Shown one piece after another: positions 1 through 11,499 of a stretch of 32,729 nucleotides of DNA. The position numbers and the translations under genes are program-made. Source of the DNA: Apostichopus californicus (Eukaryota; Echinodermata; Holothuroidea; Aspidochirotida; Stichopodidae). How positions within the stretch are numbered: the stretch's first letter is position 1; each line of letters begins with the position of its first letter. The notes under the pieces were generated by a model, which made no database searches, was not told the DNA's origin, and saw nothing but the letters and a program-made list of their open reading frames with translations. The stretch is from NCBI GenBank assembly GCA_020650975.1, contig JAIPMN010029872.1:1-32729 (forward strand), given 5' to 3'.

Positions 1-346
1 CCTTCAATGATGCTCCCATCTATCAAGAATACTAAATTACAAAATTTCAAAAGGAAGGAAATTCCAAACTTTTACCAATCTTGTCTGAACATATCCCAAA
101 TCAAACTTGAGAGTTTGGGTACTTTAAGGTCCATTGCGGTTATTCAATGTCTTGCCAACTCATTTATTACATTATTTGTATCTAAGAGTATTGATGGAGG
201 ATCCTTATTCTATCAACCATTGGTAGGGTAAATAATACGATGGTGTATAACCTCAAATCGTATTTATTTATTTTGAAGGCAATGCGTGTGCATGTTTTGC
301 AAGGCATAACATATTTAACTTATTACGCTCTATGGTATAAATATAC
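1..346. other. Non-coding stretch, no gene seen
   Basis: No supported exon, RNA gene or repeat is seen here. A 74-codon open frame at 7-231 on the plus strand has no recognisable motif, splice context or homology and is about as long as chance allows in DNA this AT-rich. If the death-effector-like exon at 347-617 is spliced leftward, as its donor suggests, this is the start of its downstream intron. Confidence 0.5.
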
Positions 347-617
347 CTTGAGTTTGTTGGTAGACAGTTAATACTGTCATCAATTTACTCAGTCCTTTGT
401 CAGAGCATGCTATCATTAAATGATTGATGTCATCATAAGAAACCTTCCCTGCCTCTCTGAGATGGTGGAAAAGAGATGAAAAAGGTGCATAGCTCTCAAT
501 AATGCCCGTTGATTCCTTAGCTGGAACTTCAAGGTAGTCAAGTAGCTTCTGACAGTCATCTTTCTCAATCAATGACTCTGAGCACATCAGGAGGTTATCA
601 AAAGTAAAGATGTCACT
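347..617 (-). CDS. Exon encoding a death-effector-like (DED) domain
   Basis: Seen: 90 codons open on the minus strand, with an acceptor (pyrimidine-rich tract ending TTGTTATAG) before 617 and a donor (CAAG|GTATAT) after 347. Entry is phase 0 and exit phase 1. If the donor is ignored, the frame runs on to a stop at 330-332. The peptide has the amphipathic spacing of a DED: an F..DNLL first helix, then LLDYLEV, a central FSSLFHHLREAG, the turn VSYDDINHL and a final LSKLMTVLTVY. The FxxLFxxLxExGxxSxDNxxxL pattern around helices 4 and 5 is the clearest sign. Known: DEDs mediate homotypic assembly in apoptosis and innate immune signalling and are usually N-terminal, also in some invertebrate NACHT proteins. 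Inferred: either the first domain of a gene running off the left edge, or a downstream exon of the propeller gene, since the phases fit (0 to 0). The RxDL motif is weak, so a related death-fold domain is possible. Confidence 0.6.
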
Positions 618-3060
618 CTATAACAAAAAGAAAATCAAATATTTATACTGGTGGTAGCAGACCCCAAATAAAGAGGCATTGAGAAAAAAACACATTCAAA
701 TGGAGGGATTTATTTTAATATGATGAAGGTGTGGATAACGTGACTGTGGTTTAACTGAGTTCATTTAACTAAAATATTATATATTTATTTCAGAATAAAT
801 TAAAATACTTACGAAATGCTGACAATTGTATGGATTGATTTTAAGACAGTACAGTTACATTCTACTATACATGAAGCTGTATCAGTCAGATTTTTGTAGA
901 TTTATTCCTGATGCCTCCATCTTAAAAGTATGGTTTATTGGGCTGAACATTATGCTCCAAATTTAACAAATAAACACTACATTGTGACCCATGTTTGTGT
1001 GGGAATGTGATCATGGACGTAGAACTACTTAAAGTGTCTTCTATTCTGGGCAATGTATGTGATCAGTAACATTAAAACACACACAAATAACCTTCTTCCT
1101 ACCCAACGTCTTAGCTCTTCTTGTCTTAATTATTAACAGTGTTGTTTGACATGAGTTTACATATTAATTACTATGCCCATCACTGATGCAGTATTTTACT
1201 TTACACAATATTTTACTAACAGAAGATTCATTAATTTAATCCTACAATCTTGCAATAGACATGTACTGAATGAGTACACAACTAACTTAGAAGCACTATA
1301 GGCTGGAAAGTATGGTTAAATACTTGTAAGTTGCACAGCTAAACTACACGTGCTGCAGTTCAAATGCCTGAATAATAAAAGTCCATATGCACTATCAAGA
1401 CTTTATAAGATTGGTATATAAACTAAATGGTATGTGTAGCTACTTTACTATGAGCTATACACAGCTTCATGGCAAAGAATGCAGGTGAAACATTTAACTA
1501 TTGAAATTATTTGCAGTTAACAACTATAATGCTGATCAAGTATAACATAATTTACTAGTAAATGGTGTGGCCTGATGACACGTATGAAAAGGCTTTTTTA
1601 CAGGAAGACCATTGTTCTTACACTGGTTTACATATGGTAATGCTTCCTCATGCATGGGTAGCTATGATCATGTTAAATCCATGTGCATAGCAACTGCAAA
1701 CAATACACCGTGTCGTTGCAAACAGCTTATGAGTGGGGATCTTCACTACATTTAATTAGTGTATTGAGTAGTTAGACAATTAAGCAGGATATTGTGTATC
1801 ATCACTTACACAAAGTGACTGTCTCAAATTTTACAAGAATACACTGCAGTAATACATTACTTTCTTAGTTTTCAAACGTAGAAAATTGACATAATTTTCA
1901 ATACAGTTAATGTTTTGCCTCATTTTCGCTGATTATCCTCATAAGTGAGTACAGCTGTGGTACAGCTGCATTGTACCTAATTAGCATTTTCAGTAATTAA
2001 TCCTATTTCAATGGCTTTGTGAACTTTGCAGTCTTTACTCTACCACAGGGCTAAGGTCACATTTACCACTTCTTTTTCTGCATTTTTGACTAATGTGCAC
2101 CTAAATAAACTACCCCTACATCCCAAAATAGAAGCAAGATTGTGTCTTACCATTTTATCAAGACATAAATACTGTCTTCAAATCAAGGTATCAACACTGC
2201 AGTATTTGATATACATGTGCACTAGTGCCAAACTAATCACTATGGCCTAAAATTTGATATATATATTATATTTCGCATAGTCTTTTGTCAAATTTGTATG
2301 TTTAAGCAGAATTCGACAGCCCAAAATGATGATAAAGGAACTACACATTTTCTGAGCTGTTATGCCTTGCAACATTCATCTTGCATCAATTTTTCATTAA
2401 AGTTTTGACCTAGATTTTCATTATATATAAATCATCGCCCCAAAAAATAGCAGCACTTGTTGCGTTCTTGAGAGTATTCCGCATTCACTAATACCACATT
2501 TGTAAAATTAGCAGCTTGTAAGCTTAGAAAATAAGAAGAAATATATTTAAAAGTTTGTGTGTTGCTCGAAATATTGCAAAGTGCAAGAAGAATCCAATGG
2601 CCTAATTTGTACATAAAATTTGCACTGACGCTTCCACCATTATAATCTTCCTCCTAACAAACAAGTAATAGTTGTGTAGTTAATAAAATTCCGCATTCAC
2701 CAGTAACAATTTTGTCTATGTTTGAGCAATGAAGACTGAGGAAATAAGGAAAACCAATTTTATTCTGCATTGACAGTACAAAACGCTTCCTATGACAACC
2801 TTACCAGAATCCGAACACCCCAAGGAAACAAAACCCAGAATGAAAACATTTCATGGTTCCATGCTGCTCCTCATTGATTTGATGAACAGGGACCACTCCA
2901 AGTATGTAATTATGAAGCATTCCCTAAGTTAAGTGTACAAACTGTTGTTACCAAAATAATGCAAGCCAGGGCAAATATCACTAATACAATCAAACAAAAT
3001 GATAATATCAAACATATGATATCCACTAAGTAACTGCAATTTGATGTATAATCTCTCACC
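618..3060. other. Gene-free AT-rich region
   Basis: No supported exon, RNA gene or clear mobile element is seen. Short open frames at 2026-2250 (plus) and 2432-2614 (minus) have no motif or splice context. The stretch could be intron if the propeller exon and the DED-like exon belong to one minus-strand gene, or otherwise intergenic. Confidence 0.5.
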
Positions 3061-3069
3061 CGGTCAGCT

Positions 3070-3470
3070 CATCATTAGTCATGATATGAGCACCAAAAAC
3101 AATTAGGTTCACCTACTCACTATATATGGTAATGATCAATAATTGCCTTGTGAAGTTATTATTCATACCTACTTGTCACCTCAATAATGCAAAGCCACAC
3201 CTCCTTATAAATACACATGATATCAATTTCAACACACATCGACATGTGTAGGCTACTTACCAATAACACACTCACATTTGCTGAAACTGTGACTTATGAT
3301 TGCCAAGTTATTGCAATTTGAAGATTTCGACATTTGACCACGTGACCTCGTTAATTTTCATTATATGAGCACCAAAATCAGTTGAGTTATCGTGTATACA
3401 TACTTCTCTTACAAACATAACGCTCAGCACCGCCTCCTCATAAATATGCATGGATCAGTTGCAAGATCAG
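3070..3470. repeat. Diverged interspersed repeat, two overlapping partial copies
   Basis: Two parts of this stretch resemble each other. Around 3085-3215 and again at 3350-3455 the words ATATGAGCACCAAAA, a CATAC-CT stretch and a CC(T/G)CCTC(C)TTATAAAT-like block occur in the same order. The section 3278-3352 (TTGCCAAGTTATTGC, then a TTGACC/GTGACCT block) is shared with 4501-4592. This is the pattern of an old dispersed repeat family. I cannot name the family or find its ends. Confidence 0.45.
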
Positions 3471-3482
3471 GAGGGGAAGGAC

Positions 3483-3497
3483 GGGGGGGGGGGGGGG
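3483..3497. repeat. Poly-G run of 15
   Basis: Fifteen uninterrupted G. The length is likely to be unreliable in sequencing. Similar G or C runs occur at 18364-18379, 19265-19277 (beside the scaffold gap) and about 19697-19706. Confidence 0.9.
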
Positions 3498-3499
3498 AC

Positions 3500-4500
3500 G
3501 CTTAACATCAGTACAGGTGGTCTGTCTGTAAAGTCTACAGATCATGGTGTGGTCGTGTGGTCGACGGTCCCATAGTCTTATATAACAGTGGAATATCGGA
3601 AAATTCTCTACTATTTTCCGTTATTATTCAAAATAGAAACCTGACAAATATAGTATACTGGACATTTTGGGAGTGAAGTTGGGGGATTCAGGCGGGAGTA
3701 AATAGAGTGGGTGAAAATTTGTTCCAAAATCGGTTCATCGTGTGTGTCAGTGTACATGCATACAGGCGAATGATGCTGAGCTTCCAGTATGAGCTTCGTT
3801 CTTCCATGAGTCAGCCTTAACTTTCATTCCCATTGGAACACAATTTCGGCCTCTAAATAAAATTAACATGGTAAGCCTTGTTCAGAGTATACCGGTTTTT
3901 AAGAGAAACCTTAAATATATATATTGAACTGCTTTAATACTTTCATACTTTATTTCAAGAGTTACTTTGCAATACGGACGTTATTTAGCACTTTAGACTA
4001 GCCATGCACTAACGTAGTTTCGTTTTAGCTCGAGCTAGTTGCTTATCAAACACTTCAAATCTAACAGTCCATGAACTTCACCAAGAATGATAACAATTAT
4101 TAAAGCAGTTGTTTGTAATATATATTTGTTTATGATACTGTTTCGAGCTTACAGCAGAAGAATGAGAAGGGGATGAGGGAGATGTGGATGAGAAGGGGTG
4201 TGAAATGGTTCCTCAATTAATTCGGGCAAATTCCATCCACTCCTCGGTTACAACCTGTCCAAGAACCTGTAGCTGTGACGGGGAGGGCCTAAAATATGAT
4301 TGTGTATTCAAATCAAACTAATTGTGTTCAAAGGTCGTTATTTATGTCTCAGCTAAATATGGAAAGTAAATATTTTAGTACTTGTCAATGTTGATAATAC
4401 TTAGCCTATAAGGCTACACGTTAATTGACTGCACACTGCTGTTCCAATGCACCATATTTAACACAATAGTTGGTCTACCAACTTCACCACACCAAGTTTG
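3500..4500. other. Gene-free region
   Basis: No supported exon, RNA gene or mobile element is seen. It lies between the two diverged interspersed-repeat copies, in what would be intron if the propeller and DED-like exons share a gene. Confidence 0.4.
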
Positions 4501-4592
4501 CAGAAACTCCAACTTGTAGTTGCCAAGTTATTGCGATTTGCAAATTTTGACGTTTGACCCTGTGATCTGTTGAGTTATCCTGCATACAAACT
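4501..4592. repeat. Second copy of the 3278-3352 interspersed repeat
   Basis: It shares GAAACT, then TTGCCAAGTTATTGC, a TTTGAC-TTTGACC block and GTGA(C)CT with 3278-3352 in the same order and orientation. It then continues into GTTGAGTTAT, which also occurs at about 3382. It is diverged, so it is not a recent duplication. Confidence 0.45.
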
Positions 4593-4850
4593 TAAGTGTG
4601 ACACACATACACACACACATATAAAAACAAGCCGACATGACTACAAAGGTTCCTTTGCTTTCATCAAGGAACCAACAATGTTCCTATTCTTTAAAGTTTG
4701 CAAAGTAGATCTCGAACAGTGTCTTCTCCTCATTTGTTCGCAATGAATGAAACCGAATTCGTTGATCTTCATTCAAAGGACTGTTTGAATAAAAATGATA
4801 AAAAGTCCCAATTTTTACCTTAGGCCTATATATCCGTTATTATTACTTAC

Positions 4851-5673
4851 TGTGTGATATTCATATACTTCTCCACTTTCCCAGGTTACCACAACCAATC
4901 TGTTTGTGTTCATATTGATCCTGATTCTCAAGGAATCATCAGGAACTTTACAAGAAGCCAGGATATGACCCCCAGAGATGGATTGCGAGTAAACAACAAC
5001 TTTTCTATTCCCTAAACCGCCCCATAATATAAATATTAATCCTTTCTCTTCACAGACTGTTATACTCCAAGCAGATCTGTACTGTTTGTGTGTATACTCC
5101 TGTTCTAGTTCTCCATCACTGTTACACTTTAAAGCTCTCATATAATAGTCTGTACAGATAAACAGTTTATTATTACTAACTGTTATATCAACGGGGCATT
5201 CACCTCCTTGTAACTCTGTTAAATTGATTGTCCTTTGTGGTCTCAATTCTTTCAAATCTAACACAATCACCTCTTTGGATCCATCTAAACCGACATACAC
5301 TAAACCATCTCTGGTTGTCATACACCTGGCTTTACCGATAAACTCCCGTTGATTGACCAGACCGCCATTACTACTATCATACAATGCTATCGTGTCCTCA
5401 CAACACGTTAATAACAGATTACCATCCAATGAACAAACAGACCGCCATGATGAACCAAACACGGTAAATTCTTTAGAATAATAAGGCTCTGACGTAAATA
5501 ACAACGGTTTTTCTCGAGAATATGGGTCAAAATGCAACATAAACAGATCGATAAAGCTGCAGTTTGTCTTGTCATTATATCCAGCGACAGCCACACGGCC
5601 TGTATCTTGCACGTCCATGGAACACACAGTGTAACCATCTTGTACAGTGAATCGTGGTATCGTTGCATGCCCT
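4851..5673 (-). CDS. Beta-propeller exon of a TRIM/NHL-like protein
   Basis: Seen: an 823-nt exon with 274 open codons, an acceptor (CTTCCACATATACAG) before 5673 and a strong donor (ACACA|GTAAGT) after 4851. It enters in phase 2 and leaves in phase 0. The peptide is built from short hydrophobic strands ending in polar turns, repeated every 40-45 residues: RVAVAGYND, NLLLTCCEDTIALYDSSNG, GLVYVGLDGSKEVIVLDL, KLFICTDYYMRALKCNSDG, KGLIFILWGGLGNRKVVVYS and RLVVVTWESGEVYEY. That is the blade pattern of a WD40/NHL-type beta-propeller, with about five or six blades here. Known: such C-terminal propellers are common in TRIM2/3/56-like proteins and usually bind protein or RNA. The previous exon (6139-6418) joins in the correct phase. 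No RING or B-box was found upstream, so TRIM membership is inference. If GTAAGT were not used, a stop would follow at 4815. Confidence 0.8.
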
Positions 5674-6138
5674 CTGTATATGTGGAAGGCAAGAAGTGAA
5701 AAGTTAGGTCAAGGTTGGAAGCTTGTTTCAACGATAACGAAGAATTTAGAGTGATTATTGATCGAAGGAATGTTGATGAATAGCTCTTAGACTGCGAAGT
5801 ATTTACAGCCTATGTCTTGCAAATGGTACAGACTTTGAATGTATGCGTGAAATTAAAAATTGCCAAATGTCTAGAGCAAATTAATCGATATACTAATCTC
5901 GAAGATATAAGAAACTAGACGTTCAAGGCCTAATAACTAGGATAATTCTGGCCTATAGATCCATGACTTCAATAGTTTCCCATTAAATTAAGAAAAAACC
6001 TGTCGAGCAGAGGTTCGATGTATTAGTGGTCCCCACAAAGCTGCAAAGTTTGTTGCAGAAGCGTTGAACTCAGTTCAGAATCCAAAGATAAGATGAGAGA
6101 ATATTGATAATGTCCTGTAAATTTTATTCTATCACTAC

Positions 6139-6418
6139 CTGTGTCCACAAACAGTCCCAATTCTTTCACTCAATCTGTCAGGTCTCCATAAGTTTCCAGT
6201 AACTTCACTCAGCCACACCGTTGCTTCGTTTTCAAAACAGCCAGCACAAGGCCAATTCCGAAGTCAAAGTTAACTCCCTCTTTTCTCAATACCATATAAG
6301 GTAGCTTACATATAACATACACTTTAGAAAACTCACACATTTCTAACCCGCTCTTGACCCCCATCTTCCTTATTTCTGATTCAACCTGTCTGACCTCTCT
6401 GAGCACCCACTTTGTCTC
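6139..6418 (-). CDS. TRIM-like linker and first propeller strand exon, with one frameshift
   Basis: Seen: the first part reads in one frame (ETKWVLREVRQVESEIRKMG, then CKLPYMVLRKEGVNFDFGIG) and the last part in another (FENEATVWLSEVTGNLW, then ERIGTVCGHR). The exon ends at a donor, CACAG|GTAGTG. It leaves in phase 2, and the next exon at 5673 enters in phase 2, giving CGHR followed by GHATIPRF. The switch of frame is removed by one extra base in the T4 run (A4 on the plus strand, near 6232-6236). The heptad-like start resembles the end of a TRIM coiled coil. The acceptor was not resolved; open reading on the minus strand starts just after a TGA near 6422. A genuine pseudogene is the alternative, but a missing homopolymer base fits better because other genes in the window show the same error. 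Confidence 0.55.
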
Positions 6419-6854
6419 ACCTCACACCCAAGACTTCCATCATCATAGCAAAAATATTTACAAGGTATATAATAGGCATATTATAGAAATAGAAAAGTTG
6501 AGATATACGGATATAAAGGATGACTTTAGTTACAAAATTAAACGTCATATTTTGTAGACCATCAAAACACGCTGCTTTTAGCCAATGTTAGATGTCTATC
6601 ACACTTTATATTTTAAGGAAATTACCCTTTATACAAAGGAGGTTCATCCCTTTGAAGTGACTGGACCACATTTAGTCTTATACAAAGACCAAAGGTCAGT
6701 TTCTCTGATACAACACAAAACTCATCGTGAAGACTGTTATGGCCTCAAATGCCATGATAAGATGCATTGCAAATTTTTCAGTACAAATGGTGTTAAATGT
6801 CACCCAAGATGCTTTTTTGCTTTTATGGAGATAAAAGAACAAATGTTGGTGGAG

Positions 6855-7259
6855 TTATTCCAAATTTTTAAAACAGTGGATTAACATTAAGACTTTGGAT
6901 TGCACTGAGACAACGACTTCATCGATCTCTGAACCCTTAAGTGAGCATTCCAGAGTTTTAACATATTTTGAAGGAAATATCCTGTCAACCTGTGTAGATA
7001 TAGAACCAGTTTTACTAGAAGTCAAAATTTGTCCTTTAATTAAGCTTTGGCATATACCATTTGTGTTATATCCATGGGCGATTGACCCGATGCGGGGAAT
7101 CCAAATTGAAAAGTGCCTCTTTTTTCTTAACAAAAACGTCAAAAAGTGCTCCGTTTCATAGATTAGAAGTGCCCATTTAAGTTCCGTTTTGTCATTGTTT
7201 GTCACATACAAAGGGTCCTTTGTTGAGACACTTAGGAATGTGTAATCAAGACGTGCCAT
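6855..7259 (-). CDS. Unrecognised 134-codon open frame, doubtful
   Basis: It starts with ATG in a good context (AAAATGG) just after an acceptor-like TTTAATTTATCAG, and lies upstream of the TRIM-like exon on the same strand. The peptide has no domain I recognise, no signal peptide and no transmembrane segment; it contains a basic RKKRHF patch near residue 46. The plus strand is also open over 6895-7161 and 6585-6884. By stop-codon frequency, about one frame of this length is expected by chance in the window. I see no good donor near its end. It could be a 5' exon of the propeller gene or nothing. Confidence 0.2.
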   Translation of the reverse strand: MARLDYTFLSVSTKDPLYVTNNDKTELKWALLIYETEHFLTFLLRKKRHFSIWIPRIGSIAHGYNTNGICQSLIKGQILTSSKTGSISTQVDRIFPSKYVKTLECSLKGSEIDEVVVSVQSKVLMLIHCFKNLE

Positions 7260-9775
7260 TTTGCTGATAAATTAAACCAATCAATCGAAGGTCCTATATC
7301 TTTAATAATGGAATATGTGGCATAGAATGCAGAGAGGAGCCATTTTATGAGCGATTTGAGATATCTTTGTGGTTTACCTTCTCTATTCAACGACACTGTG
7401 ATGTCCTGCTACCCTTAAGGGGTTTGTACCATCCCTCCCACTTCGACACTGATCCCTTCCCCCTATTCCAGGGGTTATCTGGGAACGAGAAGCCCGGTTT
7501 ATGAAAGATTTTCAGTATACAACATTGCTTATATAAAGGAGAATGTAAATAAAACAAATAAATTAATCAATACTTTTAAGTACTGTCATGTATAATTGAC
7601 CAGTATAAACACATTTGAATCTTTCATATTAAAGAAAATTAATATATTGAATCTTACGTGGCTTTTATGGTGGCCATTGTGATATGTGAGAATTAAATTA
7701 ATGCAGCGGGAGGCCTGATCTGCGGATTAGATTAGAAAAATTCTTAAGCAACAAATTCGACTTTCTAAAAAAATTCTTATCGAGGAATATCGCAAGTACA
7801 GAGATCATAGAAACGGAATCCCTTCTTTTGGTTGAATGCTCTGGCCTTTGTGGTGTTTAACGAGCAACCTTAATATCATGGATGAAATTATGCTTTTGAT
7901 CATCGGGAAGGTTCCCTTGGATTTATTCTTTAACTTATCCCCGATTCTAAAATCACACTGTCTACGATCAATGAAAAAGGCAACGTTACATTTATATTAA
8001 GTTCATGCGGGATTGCGAAAAAGGCGACGAAATCGTGAGAAAATTGTTGAAATTTCGAAAAACCATAAATTCAATCATATATACGAATATCAAAAGTAGA
8101 GATTTTCTTTAAAGAAATTAATATTTGTATTCAAAATGTCCCCTAAGGGGTGTTGTGCAATTTAGTTATACCTCCCTATACTTGAGTGCTGTTTAAAAAA
8201 AATCATAAATGTTTTATTTTACTTACAATTACAAAACGTCTGTGTAAGACATGTGCAGTTGAGGTATCGCTACAGAGGTACAGGTACAGCAGATTAGGTA
8301 CTGCTCATATTTTGCAAAAGGTCTTGAATATAATCTTTTTCTTGATATAGTTCGATCCGTCTTTTATGCTGAGTCGCTGGCAGGTCAACTAAGCGTGAAG
8401 TGATAACACAAAATTCAAACTAAGAGGCCTTTGAGATAATTTAAAAGACAACGAAATGCTATGATTTTGATCAGAGGATGAAACAAATTCTCAAATGAAT
8501 ATTAGATAATAAACGTTGAAACATAGAGCACGCAAGAGGCAAAATTTGTGTGTGTGTGTGTGTGTGTGAAGTTGTATGCACACACAGGGTGATACTGTAT
8601 CTCTTTTAATAAAAAATAGACATATTTTTTCAACGTGACCCGTTCTGAGTTATTGGTAAAAACCCCTTAAACAGCTCTCACATGGTTACGTTGGTAAAAA
8701 ATCAGGGCATCAAACACCCTTCCTCGTGCTGATTCGCAGCATGACATAGCAATTTTAGAGCTGCACAACTTGCAAATATATTACAGGAAAACATTGTAAT
8801 TATTATATTGGCTTGTTTGGACTGGACATAATAACCTCTGAAAGAATCAATCACCCAGGAGCAGTATTTTAGTTGCAATTTATCACTAAAATAGCATCTT
8901 TATTAGCGAAACATATCAAAATTTAATATTTTAGCAGTTTTAAGTTGACCTAACTTCTCAAGACAATTCTTTTATAGCCTGTTGTTTCCATTCTATGAGA
9001 TATAGTCTATAGGATGATGTCATAGAAATATAGTAAAATGTTTTGCTGAGAAATCGGACCTCAAAAATCAAGAAAATGCCAAAATGCCACGGTGGCGACA
9101 AATTGCGGAATTTCAAAGTGTGATAAATCAGCCATATTTGAAGCAGTACTACTGAAATGTTCATATTATGCTTGTTTCTTGATGCTCTAATCATGGATGG
9201 TAAATTTTAAATGACCCAAGTTGGTATTAACGAACAGTGAGCAGACGACGTTCACATCTTGCGCAATTTGCCCGGTTCAGTAATGGCACCGCTATTTTGA
9301 GAAGTTCGCCTTCTAATTCTTATATCCTGCTCTATGGTGTTAGCCTAGACACCCTAGTGTAGCCTAACTTTGGCACAACGCCAGTTCTGTAGTTGGCACC
9401 TGTCTTCAAATAGTGTTACTACTAGTTTCCGGCTATAGCATATGCTGTGTCTTATTCCAATTGTTTACCTTATTACTGATGATATTTCGGCTGTATCGTC
9501 CAAACTTGCGTGGCGGATAATATGCTTACACGAACTTGACGAAGTTCCACGAAGTTACTGCTGTGGTACGTACTACTACACTAATGCCTACACGGACGTA
9601 AAGCACGTATACATAATACGGAACATGACACTGCACTGTAGCCGCTTGTGTGTACGAGTAGCTGTGTGCACTGTACATAGTGCAGGATATAAGAATAAAA
9701 GGGCGGACTCATGAATACTTCCCTACAGTTGTTATATCCTGCCTGGTACTCTACTAGTATACAAGTATGACCATC
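7260..9775. other. Gene-free region with a TG microsatellite
   Basis: No supported exon is seen. The only clear structure is a (TG)n run of about 22 bases at 8547-8568. The overlapping open frames at 9442-9714 (plus) and 9581-9802 (minus) mirror each other and have no motif; both are treated as shadows. Confidence 0.5.
8547..8568. repeat. TG dinucleotide microsatellite
   Basis: Eleven consecutive TG units are visible, followed by a non-repeat AAGTTG. Confidence 0.9.
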
Positions 9776-9921
9776 CGCACGTATGGAACGCCATGTTAAC
9801 ATTTATTCAATAATATTACAGATATCTTCAATTTAATTCGAGATATCTGCAACAATTTCAGATATCTCGAATAAATTGAAGATATCTTTCATTTTTTTTC
9901 CAGAAATCATACGCACGTATG
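9776..9921. mobile_element. Foldback (MITE-like) element with a possible 10-bp target duplication
   Basis: Seen: arms at 9820-9849 and 9859-9887 are inverted copies (30 and 29 bases, one unpaired A) around a 9-base loop. Each arm begins and ends with AGATATCT, so the stem holds four GATATC sites. The 10-mer CGCACGTATG occurs directly repeated on both sides, at 9776-9785 and 9912-9921. Inference: the direct repeat may be the target-site duplication of a small foldback element of about 126 bp. No coding capacity is present. The 10-mer could alternatively be part of the element. Confidence 0.5.
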
Positions 9922-10284
9922 TCCATTAGTTGTTGCGCCAAAATAGCCATCCAAAGTTCCCGGATGTTGCATACGTCACGCCTAAGCTCATTTGGAATGT
10001 TCAAGACTAAGTCATCTTAGTCATGCGTACAAGTGCAGGGCATTAAAGCACAAATTATATTAAGTGAAATGAATAAAATTCACAAATATCTTCGCAAAAA
10101 AGTCAATAGACAGAGGAAACGTGGAAAATACATTTAATCACCCTAATTTAGTTTATCGAAACAACTTTAAATGGAAATAACTATTCTAAATGAACCTTTT
10201 TTTGGTTATTAGAAACTACTTTTTTATGTTGGGAAGGTAACCGCAGTTTACTTTTATGATATTTAGAGTGATAAATGCATCTTT

Positions 10285-10329
10285 CACTAAAACACAATTA
10301 CCGATGGTAATTGGTTGAAACGTTTAGTG
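10285..10329. repeat. Nested inverted repeat (hairpin)
   Basis: The outer arms CACTAAAAC and GTTTAGTG and the inner arms AATTACC and GGTAATT pair around GAT. Further short inverted words, such as TTAGTCAGTTTGACTAA near 10420-10436, follow. This may be the remains of a MITE; no target duplication was recognised. Confidence 0.4.
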
Positions 10330-10820
10330 ATGACTAATTGAAACTGGTCAGAAAGTATCAACAATGTAGTCACGTGGTCGAAACAATTAATCAGACAGCG
10401 ACGAACAAACCAAATTAGTCAGTTTGACTAACTTTCACCTCTTTTGTGACTAATTTAATTTAACAGTGAATGAACCTCTTTTTTTCTTGTTAATGGATGG
10501 GACCTTTGACCTTTGAGGTATGTGTGTGGGGAGGGAAGGAGAGGGACGGATAGGGAGAGTGAGAGGGAGTGTGGTTGGCTGCATGTTTGTAAGTTGTATG
10601 TTATTTTGTAAGATAGCATTATCAAATGGTTATATACTAGAGCATTTACTCCAATGACATCGGTCGAAACATGGCCTCTGGGATGGCTTAGATGTTACGC
10701 TTCCCTCACTTCATTCAAAAAACTTCTGACAATTCTTATTATGAGTCAAGCATTCATCAATGTAAACCAATAACTCTTTTGTTCATTCGTCTATGCGTTT
10801 CTTTTCTATTTTCCATTCCA

Positions 10821-10883
10821 GCGCCTTCAGCACCCTTCCGGTGAATATGCGCGCGTTATAAATCACTACTATTATTATTATAC
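10821..10883 (+). mobile_element. SINE/LINE-type 3' tail ending in (ATT)n
   Basis: The order GCGCCTTCAGCAC, then GTGAATATGCGCGCGTTATAAAT, then an ATT repeat, is the familiar 3' end shared by many invertebrate retroposons (CTTGAGCAC, TATGCGCTATATAAAT, then a TTA/ATT microsatellite). Only this short tail is recognisable. The body of the element and its 5' end were not found, so the family is not named. Confidence 0.45.
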
Positions 10884-11499
10884 CAGGGCCTTTTTATACA
10901 AATTTTTAGTGGATGAGCCATATCCTTAAAGAGACCATCATGACACTATCTAAGCGGAGCGCCACCATCTGTTGGTGCGTACCGTAGCAAGAAATTTGTT
11001 GCCAAAATTGCCTCCCAGATTGCCGGAAATGGCACTTACCAGGCCTTGTAAGTTCATCTAATCATTCTTTATTTTGAGATCTCATGTTTTGGAATAATAC
11101 ACTTCCAAAAGAGAAAGGGCAATTAGAAAATTGTATTCGGTAAAGTCACTTTGCATAGTAGTGAGAATTTGGTATACTATAAGTTAAATACTCAAACAAT
11201 AATATTTCAAGTCACAAAATAGAGGAAGTTTCTAAGCCCCTCCTCCCACCTCTTCCACCAAAAAAAAAAGGAAAAAGAAAAATAGAAAAGGTTCAGATGG
11301 GTCAACAAACGCTGTTCCGAGGTCATTTCAACCCTCAGGAAAAAAGGGAACGAGCCAGGGAAAATATGTGACAAGAAAAGTGTATGCAAATTTTCATAAT
11401 AAAATTAAGGGAAAAAAACTTCTCTGGCTGGTCCCAACACCTTGGATGAAATTTATTATTTATGGCTTGAAATTGTTTTGCAATACTGTGCAATACTCG

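Noticed and set aside
6585-6884. Plus-strand open frame of 99 codons with several Cys/His residues
   Set aside because: Cys spacing fits no zinc-finger I know, there is no splice or start context, and frames of this length are expected by chance in the window.
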